Position numbers and translations under genes: made by a program. The notes beneath the pieces were generated by a model. The model searched no databases and had not been told where the DNA came from. It saw only the letters and a program-made list of their open reading frames with translations. Positions 1-7,673 of a stretch of DNA of 17,554 nucleotides are shown one piece after another; position 1 is the first letter of the stretch, and the number at the start of each line of letters is the position of its first letter. Source of the stretch: Nitrosomonadales bacterium (lineage in GTDB: Bacteria > Pseudomonadota > Gammaproteobacteria > Burkholderiales > SG8-41); NCBI GenBank assembly GCA_009885185.1, contig VFLF01000198.1, positions 1-17,554 on the forward strand. The letters are read 5' to 3'.

Positions 1-766
1 GGCCCAGCGTGGTGACGCGCATGCCAAAACCCACTTCGGCGCGATGTTCGGCGGCATATTGCACGATGGCGTGCGCGCCGTGTTTGGCGCCTTCGGCTAC
101 CACCACCAGCGCGTGGGTTTTGCCGCGCTGGTAGGCCGCGCGCAGGCGTTCGGTGACTTCGTGCGGTTCGATTTCGCATTCGGGAATCACGATCACTTCG
201 GCGCCGCCGGCGATGCCCGCCATCAGCGCGATGTAGCCGCAGTTGCGGCCCATGGTTTCGACCAGGAACGCGCGCCGGTGCGACGAGCCGGTGGTGCGCA
301 AGCGGTCGATGGCTTCGACGGTGATGTTCACCGCGGTATCGACGCCGATGGTGATGTCGGTGCCGGTCAAGTCGTTGTCCACGGTCGAGGCCACGCCCAC
401 GACGTTAAAACCGCTATTTGCCAACACGCCGGCGCCGGTCTGCGAGCCGTTGCCGCCGATCACGATCAGCGCGTCGATGCCGCGCTCATGCAGATGGGCC
501 AGCGCCTTGGCGCGGCCCGCATCGGTGGCGAATTCAGCCGAGCGCGCGCTGCCGAGCACGGTGCCGCCGCGCTGGATGATGCCGCCCACGTCGCGCGCGT
601 GCAGCGGCTCGATGGTGTTGTCAATCAGGCCGGCGTAGCCGTGGCGCACGCCGTGCATCTCCCACCCGCGCGCCAGCGCGGCGCGAGTGGCCGCGCGCAC
701 CGCCGCGTTCATGCCCGGCGCGTCGCCGCCGCTGGTGAGTATGGCCACTCGTTTTATGGAATTCAT
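1..766 (-). CDS. pfkA: 6-phosphofructokinase, N-terminal 255 residues (3' end beyond window)
   Basis: This is a PfkA-type phosphofructokinase, which phosphorylates fructose 6-phosphate to fructose 1,6-bisphosphate in glycolysis. The reading frame is open from an ATG at 764-766 to the window edge. Visible family blocks are the nucleotide loop TSGGDAPGMNAAVR (residues 11-24), GGTVLGSARSAEF (67-79), IGGNGSQTGA (103-112), the catalytic TVDND (128-132, Asp130 as base) and DRLRTTGSSHRRAFLVETMG. The Gly after Asn106 corresponds to E. coli Gly104, the ATP-type residue; pyrophosphate-dependent enzymes have Asp there. Two positions are unusual: Asn106 replaces the Mg-site Asp103 of E. coli, and Ser127 replaces Gly124. 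The family is certain; ATP as phosphoryl donor is an inference. No clear Shine-Dalgarno precedes the ATG. The gene diverges from the Bug gene at 877. Confidence 0.93.
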   Translation of the reverse strand, partial: MNSIKRVAILTSGGDAPGMNAAVRAATRAALARGWEMHGVRHGYAGLIDNTIEPLHARDVGGIIQRGGTVLGSARSAEFATDAGRAKALAHLHERGIDALIVIGGNGSQTGAGVLANSGFNVVGVASTVDNDLTGTDITIGVDTAVNITVEAIDRLRTTGSSHRRAFLVETMGRNCGYIALMAGIAGGAEVIVIPECEIEPHEVTERLRAAYQRGKTHALVVVAEGAKHGAHAIVQYAAEHRAEVGFGMRVTTLG

Positions 767-815
767 GGATGCCAGTGTAAGGCAATTCGCACGGGAATGA
801 TGGACGCCGCCTTGG

Positions 816-844
816 TTGTGCCCAGCATCGGGTAAATCTACAAT
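816..844 (+). promoter_or_regulatory. Candidate sigma-70 promoter for the first Bug gene
   Basis: A -10 box TACAAT (839-844, five of six consensus bases) is preceded, after exactly 17 bp, by TTGTGC (816-821, three of six). Transcription would start near 851. That leaves a leader of about 25 nt containing GAGG (863-866), 10 nt before the ATG at 877. The layout supports 877 as the true start of the Bug gene, although the -35 box is weak. Confidence 0.45.
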
Positions 845-876
845 GCGCGCTCTTGTGAATCCGAGGCATCCATCTC

Positions 877-1986
877 ATGCAAAGCATAACGCCGCACGCT
901 CGCCATCCGTCATTCTGGCGAACGCCAGCATCCAGTTCGCGCCCCGATCCGCGGGCGCTTGATTCAAGGTGCCGCGCACGCGGGCCGGTACTGGATTCCG
1001 GCTTTCGCCGGAATGACGGTGTTGGTATTTTTAGCTTGGTGGCAATGATTGCCGTGGCGCTCGCGTGCGCCGCCACGGCTCACGCGCAAGCCTACCCCTC
1101 CAAGGCCATCCGCTACATCATTCCGTTTCCGCCGGGCGGCGGGCAGGATCTGGTCGGGCGCGCGCTCGCGCCGCGTCTTTCCGAAGGCTTCGGGCAACAG
1201 GTGTTTATCGATAACCGTCCCGGCGGCGGCACCATCCTTGGCGCGGAGCTGGCCGCGCGTTCCGCGTCCGACGGCTACACAATTTTCATGGGATCAAACA
1301 CCTCGCTGTCGATCAACCCGGTGCTGCATGCGAAGCTGCCGTACGATCCGCTGCGCGATTTCACGCCGATCACGCGCATTGCCATCGCGGCGAACATGCT
1401 GGTGGTACATCCCTCGTTGCCGGTGCGCTCGGTCAAAGAATTCGCCGCCTTTGCAAAAGCGCGGCCCGATCAGTTGAACTACGGCTCATCGGGCACGGGC
1501 ACACCGGCGCATCTGGCGGGCGTATTGTTTAACGATGTGGCCGGCGTGAAGCTCGTGCATGTGCCGTACAAAGGCAGTTCGGCCGCGCTCACCGCGATCA
1601 TTAGCGGCGAGATGCAACTGATGTTCGGCACGCTCACCTCGAGCCTGCCGTTTGTGCGCAGCGGGCGGCTGCGCGCGCTCGCCGTCAGCAGCGCCAAGCG
1701 TTCGCCGGTGATGCCGGAGTTACCCACGGTGGCGGAGACGTTTCCCGGCTACGAAGCGATTACCTGGTACGGCGCGATGGCGCCCGCGGGCACGCCGCCC
1801 GCCGTGCTCAACCGCCTGCACAGCGAATTCACCAAGGTGCTCAACAACGCTGAATTCAAAAGCTGGCTACTGAATCAAGGTGCCGAAGCCGCGCCCTCCA
1901 CGCCCGATGAATTAACCGCGCAGATCAAGCGCGAACTCGCGATGTACGCACCGATCATCAAAAAATCCGGCATGAAAGCCGATTGA
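877..1986 (+). CDS. Bug/TctC family tripartite tricarboxylate transporter substrate-binding protein (1)
   Basis: This is a periplasmic binding protein of the Bug/TctC family, which captures small carboxylates or related solutes for TTT-type uptake. Family marks are YPSKAIRYIIPFPPGGGQD (residues 73-91; the Gly-rich ligand loop), GQQVFIDNRPGGG, SDGYTIFMG, VHVPYKGSSAA, LRALAVSSAKRSP and the C-terminal block MAPAGTPPAVLNRLH. The mature part starts after the leader IFSLVAMIAVALACAATAHA. The ATG at 877 has GAGG 10 nt upstream and a promoter-like pair at 816-844. From this start the protein has 369 residues, about 45 more than the family norm, because codons 11-48 are encoded by a REP-like element. 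Alternative starts are TTG 1036, GTG 1039 and ATG 1045, but none has a Shine-Dalgarno and all lose basic N-region residues. The stop overlaps the ribosome-binding site of the next Bug gene, which suggests co-translation. The ligand is not predictable. Confidence 0.9.
   Translation: MQSITPHARHPSFWRTPASSSRPDPRALDSRCRARGPVLDSGFRRNDGVGIFSLVAMIAVALACAATAHAQAYPSKAIRYIIPFPPGGGQDLVGRALAPRLSEGFGQQVFIDNRPGGGTILGAELAARSASDGYTIFMGSNTSLSINPVLHAKLPYDPLRDFTPITRIAIAANMLVVHPSLPVRSVKEFAAFAKARPDQLNYGSSGTGTPAHLAGVLFNDVAGVKLVHVPYKGSSAALTAIISGEMQLMFGTLTSSLPFVRSGRLRALAVSSAKRSPVMPELPTVAETFPGYEAITWYGAMAPAGTPPAVLNRLHSEFTKVLNNAEFKSWLLNQGAEAAPSTPDELTAQIKRELAMYAPIIKKSGMKAD
907..1019 (+). repeat. REP-like two-hairpin element inside a Bug gene leader
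   Basis: The element has two palindromic units facing each other at the ends of 113 bp. The left unit begins CCGTCATTCTGGCG and folds as CTGGC-gaac-GCCAG (915-928). The right unit ends CCGGAATGACGG and folds as an 8-bp stem ATTCCGGC-tttc-GCCGGAAT (995-1014). The terminal CCGTCATT and AATGACGG are inverted copies. The same architecture recurs in the opposite orientation at 12231-12341, with a different centre. Units of this type are widespread intergenic repeats in betaproteobacteria. This copy is unusual because it is translated, giving a peptide that contains VLDSGFRRNDG. Confidence 0.8.
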
Positions 1987-1996
1987 GGAGATAAAA

Positions 1997-2959
1997 ATGT
2001 CAATAATAATAAATAGTTACATGTTTACCCTGCTGCTGGCGGCAGCTTTGCCTGTTGCCGCGCAAAACTATCCGGCGCGTTCCATCCGTCTGATCGTGCC
2101 CTCGGCGCCCGGTGGCGGCACGGATATAGTGGGCCGCGTGCTGGCGAACAAGCTGACCGAATATCTCGGCCAGCAAGTGGTGGTGGATAACCGCGCGGGC
2201 GCCGGCACCACCATCGGCATTGACCACGTGGCCAAAGCCGCGCCAGATGGCTATACCGTGCTGGTGACGCCCTCGACGCTGGCGTTGAACCTGTGGATGT
2301 ACTCGAAGCTGCCGTACGACGCGATGCGCGATCTGGCGCCGCTGACGCAGATTGCGGCAGTGCCCAATGCGTTGGTGGTGCATCCTTCCGTGCCCGCGCG
2401 CAGCACCGCGGAATTTATCGCGCTCGCCAAAAAACAACCCGGCGAAATCAACGTCGGCTCGGCGGGCATCGGCACCAGCCCGCATTTGTCGCTGGAGTTG
2501 TTCAAGCATCTCGCCAAGGTGAATCTGGTGCATGTGCCGTACAAAGGCTCGGGCGCCGCGGTTGTCGCGCATCTGTCGGGAGAAATCTCCGCGCAAATAC
2601 CCTCGCTGCCCACCGCCATGAGTTACATCAAGACCAACCGCCTGCGCGCGCTCGGTGTCACCACGGCGAAGCGTTCGCCGTATCTGCCGGAGGTGCCCGC
2701 CATCGGCGAAATCGTGCCGGGCTACGAAGCCACGCAATGGTTCGGCTTTTTAGCGCCCACGGGCACACCGCAGCCGATACAGGATCGTTTGTCGCAAGAG
2801 GCCATCCGCGCGCTGCGCGCGCCGGACGTGGCAAAACACATGGCCAACGAAGGCGCGGAAATCGTCGCCAGCACGCCCGCGCAGTTCGCGGCCTACATCA
2901 AAACGGAGACCGAAAAGTGGGGGCGGGTGATTAAGGCGGCGGGGATCAAACCGCAGTAA
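1997..2959 (+). CDS. Bug/TctC family tripartite tricarboxylate transporter substrate-binding protein (2)
   Basis: This is a second periplasmic Bug/TctC binding protein of 320 residues, the normal family length. The signal peptide is roughly residues 1-22 (hydrophobic MFTLLLAAALPVAA), followed by QNYPARSIRLIVPSAPGGGTD with the Gly-rich ligand loop at 38-43. Further family blocks are GQQVVVDNRAGAG, APDGYTVLV, VHVPYKGSGAAV, LRALGVTTAKRSP and LAPTGTPQPIQDRL. The ATG at 1997 has a strong Shine-Dalgarno, GAGGAG (1985-1990), 6 nt upstream. That site overlaps the stop of the preceding Bug gene, so the two are very probably one operon. The first codons are strikingly AT-rich (ATA/AAT codons at 2003-2015), unlike the rest of the gene, which may favour initiation. 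The gene ends 3 bp from the convergent hemY stop, leaving no room for a terminator between them. The ligand is unknown. Confidence 0.93.
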   Translation: MSIIINSYMFTLLLAAALPVAAQNYPARSIRLIVPSAPGGGTDIVGRVLANKLTEYLGQQVVVDNRAGAGTTIGIDHVAKAAPDGYTVLVTPSTLALNLWMYSKLPYDAMRDLAPLTQIAAVPNALVVHPSVPARSTAEFIALAKKQPGEINVGSAGIGTSPHLSLELFKHLAKVNLVHVPYKGSGAAVVAHLSGEISAQIPSLPTAMSYIKTNRLRALGVTTAKRSPYLPEVPAIGEIVPGYEATQWFGFLAPTGTPQPIQDRLSQEAIRALRAPDVAKHMANEGAEIVASTPAQFAAYIKTETEKWGRVIKAAGIKPQ

Positions 2960-2962
2960 ATT

Positions 2963-4192
2963 TCAGACGCCGCCGCCGGAACTCCGTTCGCGCAATTTCA
3001 CCAAAGCCAGTTCCAGCGCCGCCCACACGTGATGGCGCGCGGCGTTGGCGTCGCCCAGGCGCTGATGCAATTGAGCGGCGGCCAAGTGTGTCACGTAGGT
3101 GGGTTCCATCGAAATGCTGGCGTCCAGATAGTTACCCGCCTTGCCCCACAATTCCTGCCGCACGCACAGCCGCCCCAAGGTAAACAGCAACAGGGCGTCG
3201 CGCGGATGCGTCGCCAGCCAGCGCTCCGCGCGTTCGATTTGTTTGACGACGTCGGCGCCCTCGCAATCGGCGTAGAGCCTGACCAGTTCGCTGTCCCAGG
3301 TTTGCTCCAGGCTGTTTTCAAGTATCGCTGCGGCGCGCCGACCCGCTTCCCCGGACTGGTCGGACTTATTGGATTGCAGCGCCAGATAACCGCGCGCCGC
3401 CGCCTGGGCGACGACGGTATCGCGCCGCAGCGCCTCGGGCGTCTTGCGCCAGGCCTCATCGAGCGCGGCGAGATCGGTGGCGCGCCGCTTGAGATGTTCC
3501 GCCAGCGCGTGGCGGCGCAGCTCCGCTGCCTGAGCGGCGTCATAAACCTTGCGCCGTTCGAGCAGGTCGATCACGGCCAGCGATTTTTCCCATTCCTTCG
3601 CCAGTTGCAGCGCCTTCAGTTCGAGCCGCAGTCCCGCCGTGTGTTTTTGCGGCTGCGTCTGCAACACCGCCAGCGCATCCGCGGCGCGGCGCTCGTCGAG
3701 CAACAGCTCCGCTTCGGTGATGACTTTCATGATGTCGTCCGGCGGCAGATGGGCGGCCCCTTGCGCAAGATACGCATCGCGCCGCTCAAACGCCCGCAGC
3801 GCGTGCGCGGCGCGCGCGGCCAGCATCGCCGCCAACCCCGGTTGCTCGCCGAGTTCCATGGCGCTTGTCGCGGCTTTTTCCGCGCGCGCGTAGCGCCCGG
3901 AAAAAAATTCATGCAGCGCCTCGGTCATCGCCTCATGCGCCTTGCGTTGCCGCCGCGTTTCGCGGTACTCGCGCACCTGCCCCGGCATGCCCACCATCGC
4001 CGCGATCAGGCGCACGGATACGTAAATCAGCACAAACGCCGCCGCCAGCGCGGCCAATGCCAGCACCAGCGACAACTCCATGCGATACGGCGGCAGCACG
4101 ATCTGCACGTAGCTTGATCCGGTGCGCATCGCAACCAGCACCACGCCCACCGCCAGCGCGATGGCCGCGATGATCCACAGCAGGGATTTCAT
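2963..4192 (-). CDS. hemY: HemY-like inner-membrane TPR protein of the heme biosynthesis operon
   Basis: HemY in this sense is the membrane-anchored TPR protein encoded last in proteobacterial hemCDXY operons; it is not the protoporphyrinogen oxidase of the same name. The product has 409 residues. Two transmembrane segments at about 4-22 and 39-66 form the HemY N-terminal domain, with the typical GMPGQVREYRETRRQRKAHEAM block just after. The remainder (about 90-400) is helical and Ala/Leu-rich with TPR-type spacing, for example FFSGRYARAEKAATSAMELG and FTLGRLCVRQELWGKAGNYL. It probably faces the periplasm and supports assembly or coordination of heme-pathway enzymes; its exact role is not settled for the family. 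It lies 54 bp after hemX on the same strand, in an AT-rich spacer with no obvious terminator. Confidence 0.9.
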   Translation of the reverse strand: MKSLLWIIAAIALAVGVVLVAMRTGSSYVQIVLPPYRMELSLVLALAALAAAFVLIYVSVRLIAAMVGMPGQVREYRETRRQRKAHEAMTEALHEFFSGRYARAEKAATSAMELGEQPGLAAMLAARAAHALRAFERRDAYLAQGAAHLPPDDIMKVITEAELLLDERRAADALAVLQTQPQKHTAGLRLELKALQLAKEWEKSLAVIDLLERRKVYDAAQAAELRRHALAEHLKRRATDLAALDEAWRKTPEALRRDTVVAQAAARGYLALQSNKSDQSGEAGRRAAAILENSLEQTWDSELVRLYADCEGADVVKQIERAERWLATHPRDALLLFTLGRLCVRQELWGKAGNYLDASISMEPTYVTHLAAAQLHQRLGDANAARHHVWAALELALVKLRERSSGGGV

Positions 4193-4246
4193 GAGGCTCG
4201 CATCCGCGTTGCGGTACTTGCAAAATAATTCAATAAAAACATAACC

Positions 4247-5311
4247 TTACTGCTTGCCTCGATTACGCGCCTGCGATGCCGCGCGCAAGGCGTCCAGGGT
4301 CGCTGCGATATCGGGCAGTTCGATCTGGATGTCGGCGCCTTGCAGGCTGGCGAGCGCCGCCGCCGCGGATTCGACCGGTTGATCGCGGGCATCGAAATAG
4401 CGCGTCAGCCACTCGCGCGCCGCTTTCAGATCATTGCGGAACGTCGCCTGATCGCGCGTGAGCAGCGCCATGCGTGCGGTCAGCAGCCGCAGCTTCAGAT
4501 TCTCGCGCAGAAAAAACGCCTGCGCGGGCGCGAGCAGCGGCACATCGGCGCGGTCGATGCGCTGCACGCGCACCAGTTGTTTCAGGTCCGCCCAGACTTC
4601 ATGCCAGATGCGCCCCGCTTGGCCCACGCCTGGGGTCGCACCGGCGGCAGGCGGGCTTTCCGCGGCCGGCCGCGATTCCGCCGCCAGCGGCAACTTGTCC
4701 ACTTGCGCCAGCACATTGTCGATGCGCACCGACAGTCCCAGTGTGTCCGTCACCGGCGCCGACTTAAGCCGCTCGATGTCCTGCATGATCGCCTTGCGCA
4801 GCGCGGTGAGCTGCGGCCGGTTCATCGCCTGCAAGCGCGTATCCGTCGCCTGCAATGCAATCAGCGCGGCCTTGACGTTGCCCGCGAGTTGCAATTGCTG
4901 GCTGGCAATGAGCAGCGTTTGTTCGATCTCGGCATAAGCCCACTCGTCGCGGTTGCGCGACAACTCCTGATACAGCGATTCCAGCGCGATCTGCTGGCTT
5001 TGTGACTCGGCGAGCTTTGCTTCCAGCACACCGAGCTTCACCGTGGCTTCGCGCGTTGCTTCTCGCAATTGATCATTGGCGAGACGGCTTGCCTTGGTTT
5101 GCGCATCCACCTCGCTCAATCGCCGCGCCAGTTCCTGCCGCAGACCGTCGATTTCCTGCCGGCTGCTTTGCATTTGCCACAATGCAATGCCGAGCGCGCA
5201 TAACGCCAGTACCGCGGCCACGCCAAAGTAAGTGGCGAGCGTACGCACGGTTGCCGGCTGCGGCGCGGTTTTCGCGGCAGCGGCGGCGGGCTGGGTGGGA
5301 GGATCAATCAT
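4247..5311 (-). CDS. hemX: HemX-like membrane protein of the heme biosynthesis operon
   Basis: HemX is a single-pass inner-membrane protein usually encoded between hemD and hemY. Databases often call it uroporphyrinogen-III C-methyltransferase, but it lacks the methyltransferase fold. Seen here are 354 residues: a Pro/Ala-rich cytoplasmic N-terminus, one transmembrane helix at about 27-46 (YFGVAAVLALCALGIALW), a charged coiled-coil at about 47-115, a domain with RNRDEWAYAEIEQTLLIASQQL (119-140) typical of the family, a Pro/Ala linker at about 210-232, and a C-terminal helical part with WADLKQLVRVQR (240-251). It follows hemD after 87 bp. The start at 5311 has no strong Shine-Dalgarno, but it gives the expected length and topology. 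The position in the operon makes the call firm; the biochemical role is uncertain. Confidence 0.9.
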   Translation of the reverse strand: MIDPPTQPAAAAAKTAPQPATVRTLATYFGVAAVLALCALGIALWQMQSSRQEIDGLRQELARRLSEVDAQTKASRLANDQLREATREATVKLGVLEAKLAESQSQQIALESLYQELSRNRDEWAYAEIEQTLLIASQQLQLAGNVKAALIALQATDTRLQAMNRPQLTALRKAIMQDIERLKSAPVTDTLGLSVRIDNVLAQVDKLPLAAESRPAAESPPAAGATPGVGQAGRIWHEVWADLKQLVRVQRIDRADVPLLAPAQAFFLRENLKLRLLTARMALLTRDQATFRNDLKAAREWLTRYFDARDQPVESAAAALASLQGADIQIELPDIAATLDALRAASQARNRGKQ

Positions 5312-5398
5312 GGAGTGCGATCAGGCCGGAGATATCAATACCAGGAGAATGACATGGAAGATGGTTGGGGTAAGTATGCAACGCGGCGCATGCCGGGT

Positions 5399-6175
5399 TC
5401 AAGCACAAACACGCAACAAGGCGCTGACCAGCGCTTCGTCGCCGGATGCCGATTCGACCACCTGCGTCACCCCCAGTTCACGCGCCACGGCGGCAATGCG
5501 CGGGTGCGGCACGATCACCGGCGTTTTGCGCAACCATGGCAGGCCCGCCTCACCGATGCGTTCGCAGAAATTACGCAGCCCCTCGCTGCTGGTGAAGATT
5601 ACCGCCGCCACGCGATTATTCTCCCATGCCCACAGCAAGGTTTGCGCGTCAAACGAGGGCTTGCCGCGCTGGTAACACACGGCGTACTCGACCTTCGCGC
5701 TGCGCGCCGCCAGCGTGTCGCCGAGCAACTCGCGGCCTCCGTCGCCGCGAAATATCACCACACGCTGGCCGCGCACGTCCTGCAGGTACTCGGAGGCCAG
5801 CAACGACTCGCTGTCGTGACGCGCGCCGCCGGGCGCAATCACCTCATTGACGCCAAAGCGCTGCAACGCGCGCACGCCGCCCGGCCCAATCGCCGCGCAG
5901 CACAGCTTTGTCAACAATGGCGGCAACGCGCGCCGCGCGGTGATGCGCGTCATCGCTTTGTCCACCGCGCTGGGGCTGATGAATATCGCCAGATCAAATT
6001 CGTCGAGCCGGTCTATCGCCGCGTCGAGCGCTTGCGGATCGGGGGCATCGAGAATGTCCATCGCTGGATACAACATCGGCTCGCCGCCGGCTTCGCGGAT
6101 TAATTCCGCCAGCCGCTGTGATTTACCGGCGGGCCGCGTGATGACCACGCCGCGCCCGGCGAGCGGCACACTCAT
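5399..6175 (-). CDS. hemD: Uroporphyrinogen-III synthase
   Basis: HemD converts the linear tetrapyrrole hydroxymethylbilane into uroporphyrinogen III by closing the ring and inverting ring D, in the cytoplasm. The product has 258 residues, normal for the family. It begins with the typical first-domain strand [20 protein letters not shown] (7-26), continues with [16 protein letters not shown], and in the second domain has [20 protein letters not shown] and [13 protein letters not shown], the conserved strand and loop that bind the pyrrole side chains. Overall conservation in this family is low, so identification also rests on position. Its ATG overlaps the hemC stop as ATGA (6172-6175), so translation is coupled and HemC product can pass directly to HemD. 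Confidence 0.94.
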   Translation of the reverse strand: MSVPLAGRGVVITRPAGKSQRLAELIREAGGEPMLYPAMDILDAPDPQALDAAIDRLDEFDLAIFISPSAVDKAMTRITARRALPPLLTKLCCAAIGPGGVRALQRFGVNEVIAPGGARHDSESLLASEYLQDVRGQRVVIFRGDGGRELLGDTLAARSAKVEYAVCYQRGKPSFDAQTLLWAWENNRVAAVIFTSSEGLRNFCERIGEAGLPWLRKTPVIVPHPRIAAVARELGVTQVVESASGDEALVSALLRVCA

Positions 6176-7122
6176 GGATGATCCAGCGCCGAGAGGATAT
6201 CGGCGGCGCCTTGCGATTTAAGTTGCCCGCCCAGCGCCGTGCCCAATGACTCGGCGTCGCCTATCTCGCCTTCCGTCGCCGCGCTCATATGGCGCGTGCC
6301 GTCGGGCGCCCCGACGTAACCGCGCAGCCGCAGCCGCGTGCCGCTGATCTCGGCGTAACCCGCGAGCGGCACATTGCAACTGCCGGCCAGCGATCGCGAC
6401 AAGGCACGCTCGGCCAACACGCAGGCGGCAGTGGCGTCATCGTGTAAGCCCGCCAGCAGCGCCAGCACATCCGCGCGGTCACTGCGGCATTCAATCCCCA
6501 GCGCGCCCTGCCCGACCGCGGGCAGCATCTCTTCCGGCGCCAGCGTGGCGGCAATGCGGTGTTCGAGGCCGAGTCGCTTCAAACCGGCGGCCGCGAGAAT
6601 AATCGCGTCGTATTGACCCTCGTCGAGTTTGCGCAGCCGCGTCTGCACATTGCCGCGCAGCGGTTCGATCGCCAGATGCGGAAACTTCGCGCGCAACTGG
6701 CTTTCGCGCCGCAGACTGGAGGTGCCGACGCGCGCGCCCGGCGGCAGCGAAGCCAGCGTGACAAAACTAATCGACACCAGGGCATCGCGCGGGTCGGCGC
6801 GCTCCAATATCGCGCCCAGCGTAAATCCGTCGGGCAAATTCATCGGCACGTCTTTCAGCGAATGCACCGCGATATCCGCGTGGCCCTCGGCCAGCGCGTC
6901 TTCGAGTTCTTTCACGAACAAGCCCTTGCCGCCGATTTTTGCCAGCGACGTGCCGAGCTTGCGGTCGCCCTCGGTGGTCATGCCGAGTATGCTGACGGGT
7001 AGGCGCGGATATAATCCCGCGAGGCGCGATTCGACATGCCGCGCCTGCCACATCGCCAGCGCGGACTCGCGCGTGGCGATCACGATGCGCGCGGGAAGGT
7101 CAACAGCGGAGTCAGATAACAT
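6172..7122 (-). CDS. hemC: Hydroxymethylbilane synthase (porphobilinogen deaminase)
   Basis: HemC polymerises four porphobilinogens into hydroxymethylbilane on a covalently bound dipyrromethane cofactor. Counting from the ATG at 7122 gives 316 residues (E. coli 313). Visible features are [38 protein letters not shown] with catalytic Asp91, [41 protein letters not shown] and the cofactor attachment site [11 protein letters not shown] with Cys249. A GTG at 7161 would add 13 residues with no counterpart in the family, so 7122 is preferred, although neither start has a clear Shine-Dalgarno. The 5' end faces the exported thioredoxin-like gene with about 20 bp or less between likely starts, so each promoter must lie within the neighbouring coding sequence. 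It is the first gene of hemC-hemD-hemX-hemY. Confidence 0.93.
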   Translation of the reverse strand: MLSDSAVDLPARIVIATRESALAMWQARHVESRLAGLYPRLPVSILGMTTEGDRKLGTSLAKIGGKGLFVKELEDALAEGHADIAVHSLKDVPMNLPDGFTLGAILERADPRDALVSISFVTLASLPPGARVGTSSLRRESQLRAKFPHLAIEPLRGNVQTRLRKLDEGQYDAIILAAAGLKRLGLEHRIAATLAPEEMLPAVGQGALGIECRSDRADVLALLAGLHDDATAACVLAERALSRSLAGSCNVPLAGYAEISGTRLRLRGYVGAPDGTRHMSAATEGEIGDAESLGTALGGQLKSQGAADILSALDHP

Positions 7123-7141
7123 TTTGTTTATAAACGACTTT

Positions 7142-7636
7142 TTGTCAGTATTGCGCGGCACGGCATGGCGACAGATTCTAGCATGCGCCCTCGTCGCGAC
7201 CGCCGCGTCGGTAATTCACGCCGAGCCGCTGCCGATGGCAACCGACCTTGCGGAAGCCGCGCGCACGGCACGCGAGAATAAAATACCGATATTGATTTTT
7301 TTCACGCTCCGAACTTGCCCTTACTGCAACACGGCGCGGCGTGATTATCTCGCGCCCATGCACGCCAGCGAAAAATGGCGCGGCAAAGCCATCATGCTGG
7401 AGCTCCAACTCGACGGCCCGCAACCGCTGCGCGATTTCGCCGGTAATGCCGCCACCGCGCGCGAGTTCGCGCGCAAATACTCGGTGCGCAGCGTGCCCAC
7501 GGTCATCGTGTTCGACGACACCGGCGTGCCGACCGCAACGCCGCTGGTCGGCATTTCCGCCGGCGATTTTTATTCGCTGTATCTGGAGCAGGCCGTCGAA
7601 TCGGGGCTGATCAAGATGCGTTATCCGCCGCGTTGA
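7142..7636 (+). CDS. Exported thioredoxin-like protein with CPYC motif
   Basis: The protein has a thioredoxin fold with a Sec-type signal peptide. From a TTG at 7142 it reads [27 protein letters not shown], with basic, hydrophobic and A-x-A parts in order, so the mature protein should act in the periplasm. The redox motif CPYC is at residues 59-62 after the strand [11 protein letters not shown], and a cis-proline motif [10 protein letters not shown] is at 117-126. Both are hallmarks of thiol-disulfide proteins such as SoxW and DsbD gamma-domain relatives. The total is 164 residues. The start is uncertain: TTG 7124, TTG 7151 and ATG 7085 are in frame, no start has a good Shine-Dalgarno, and those at or before 7122 overlap hemC. 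The frame is open upstream to 6629, but that part is antisense to hemC. A Bug gene follows after 37 bp. The partner substrate is unknown. Confidence 0.82.
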   Translation: MSVLRGTAWRQILACALVATAASVIHAEPLPMATDLAEAARTARENKIPILIFFTLRTCPYCNTARRDYLAPMHASEKWRGKAIMLELQLDGPQPLRDFAGNAATAREFARKYSVRSVPTVIVFDDTGVPTATPLVGISAGDFYSLYLEQAVESGLIKMRYPPR

Positions 7637-7662
7637 AACGCTTTTGCAGCAGAATTTCTTGC

Positions 7663-7667
7663 GGGAG
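7663..7667 (+). promoter_or_regulatory. Shine-Dalgarno fixing the TTG start of Bug gene 3
   Basis: GGGAG lies 6 nt before the TTG at 7674. The upstream in-frame TTG at 7644 has no such site. The shorter protein also starts directly with a normal signal peptide, so 7674 is the better start. Confidence 0.65.
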
Positions 7668-7673
7668 ACCCTG

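Noticed and set aside
44..835. Plus-strand open frame at the left edge
   Set aside because: It is the antisense shadow of phosphofructokinase, whose motifs on the minus strand are unmistakable.
3029..4117. 362-codon plus-strand open frame opposite hemY
   Set aside because: Gln/Arg-rich shadow translation; hemY is supported by transmembrane segments, TPR spacing and operon position.
6629..7084. Plus-strand extension of the thioredoxin-like gene
   Set aside because: It lies antisense to the well-conserved hemC, has a shadow-like composition, and a signal peptide occurs only after position 7142.
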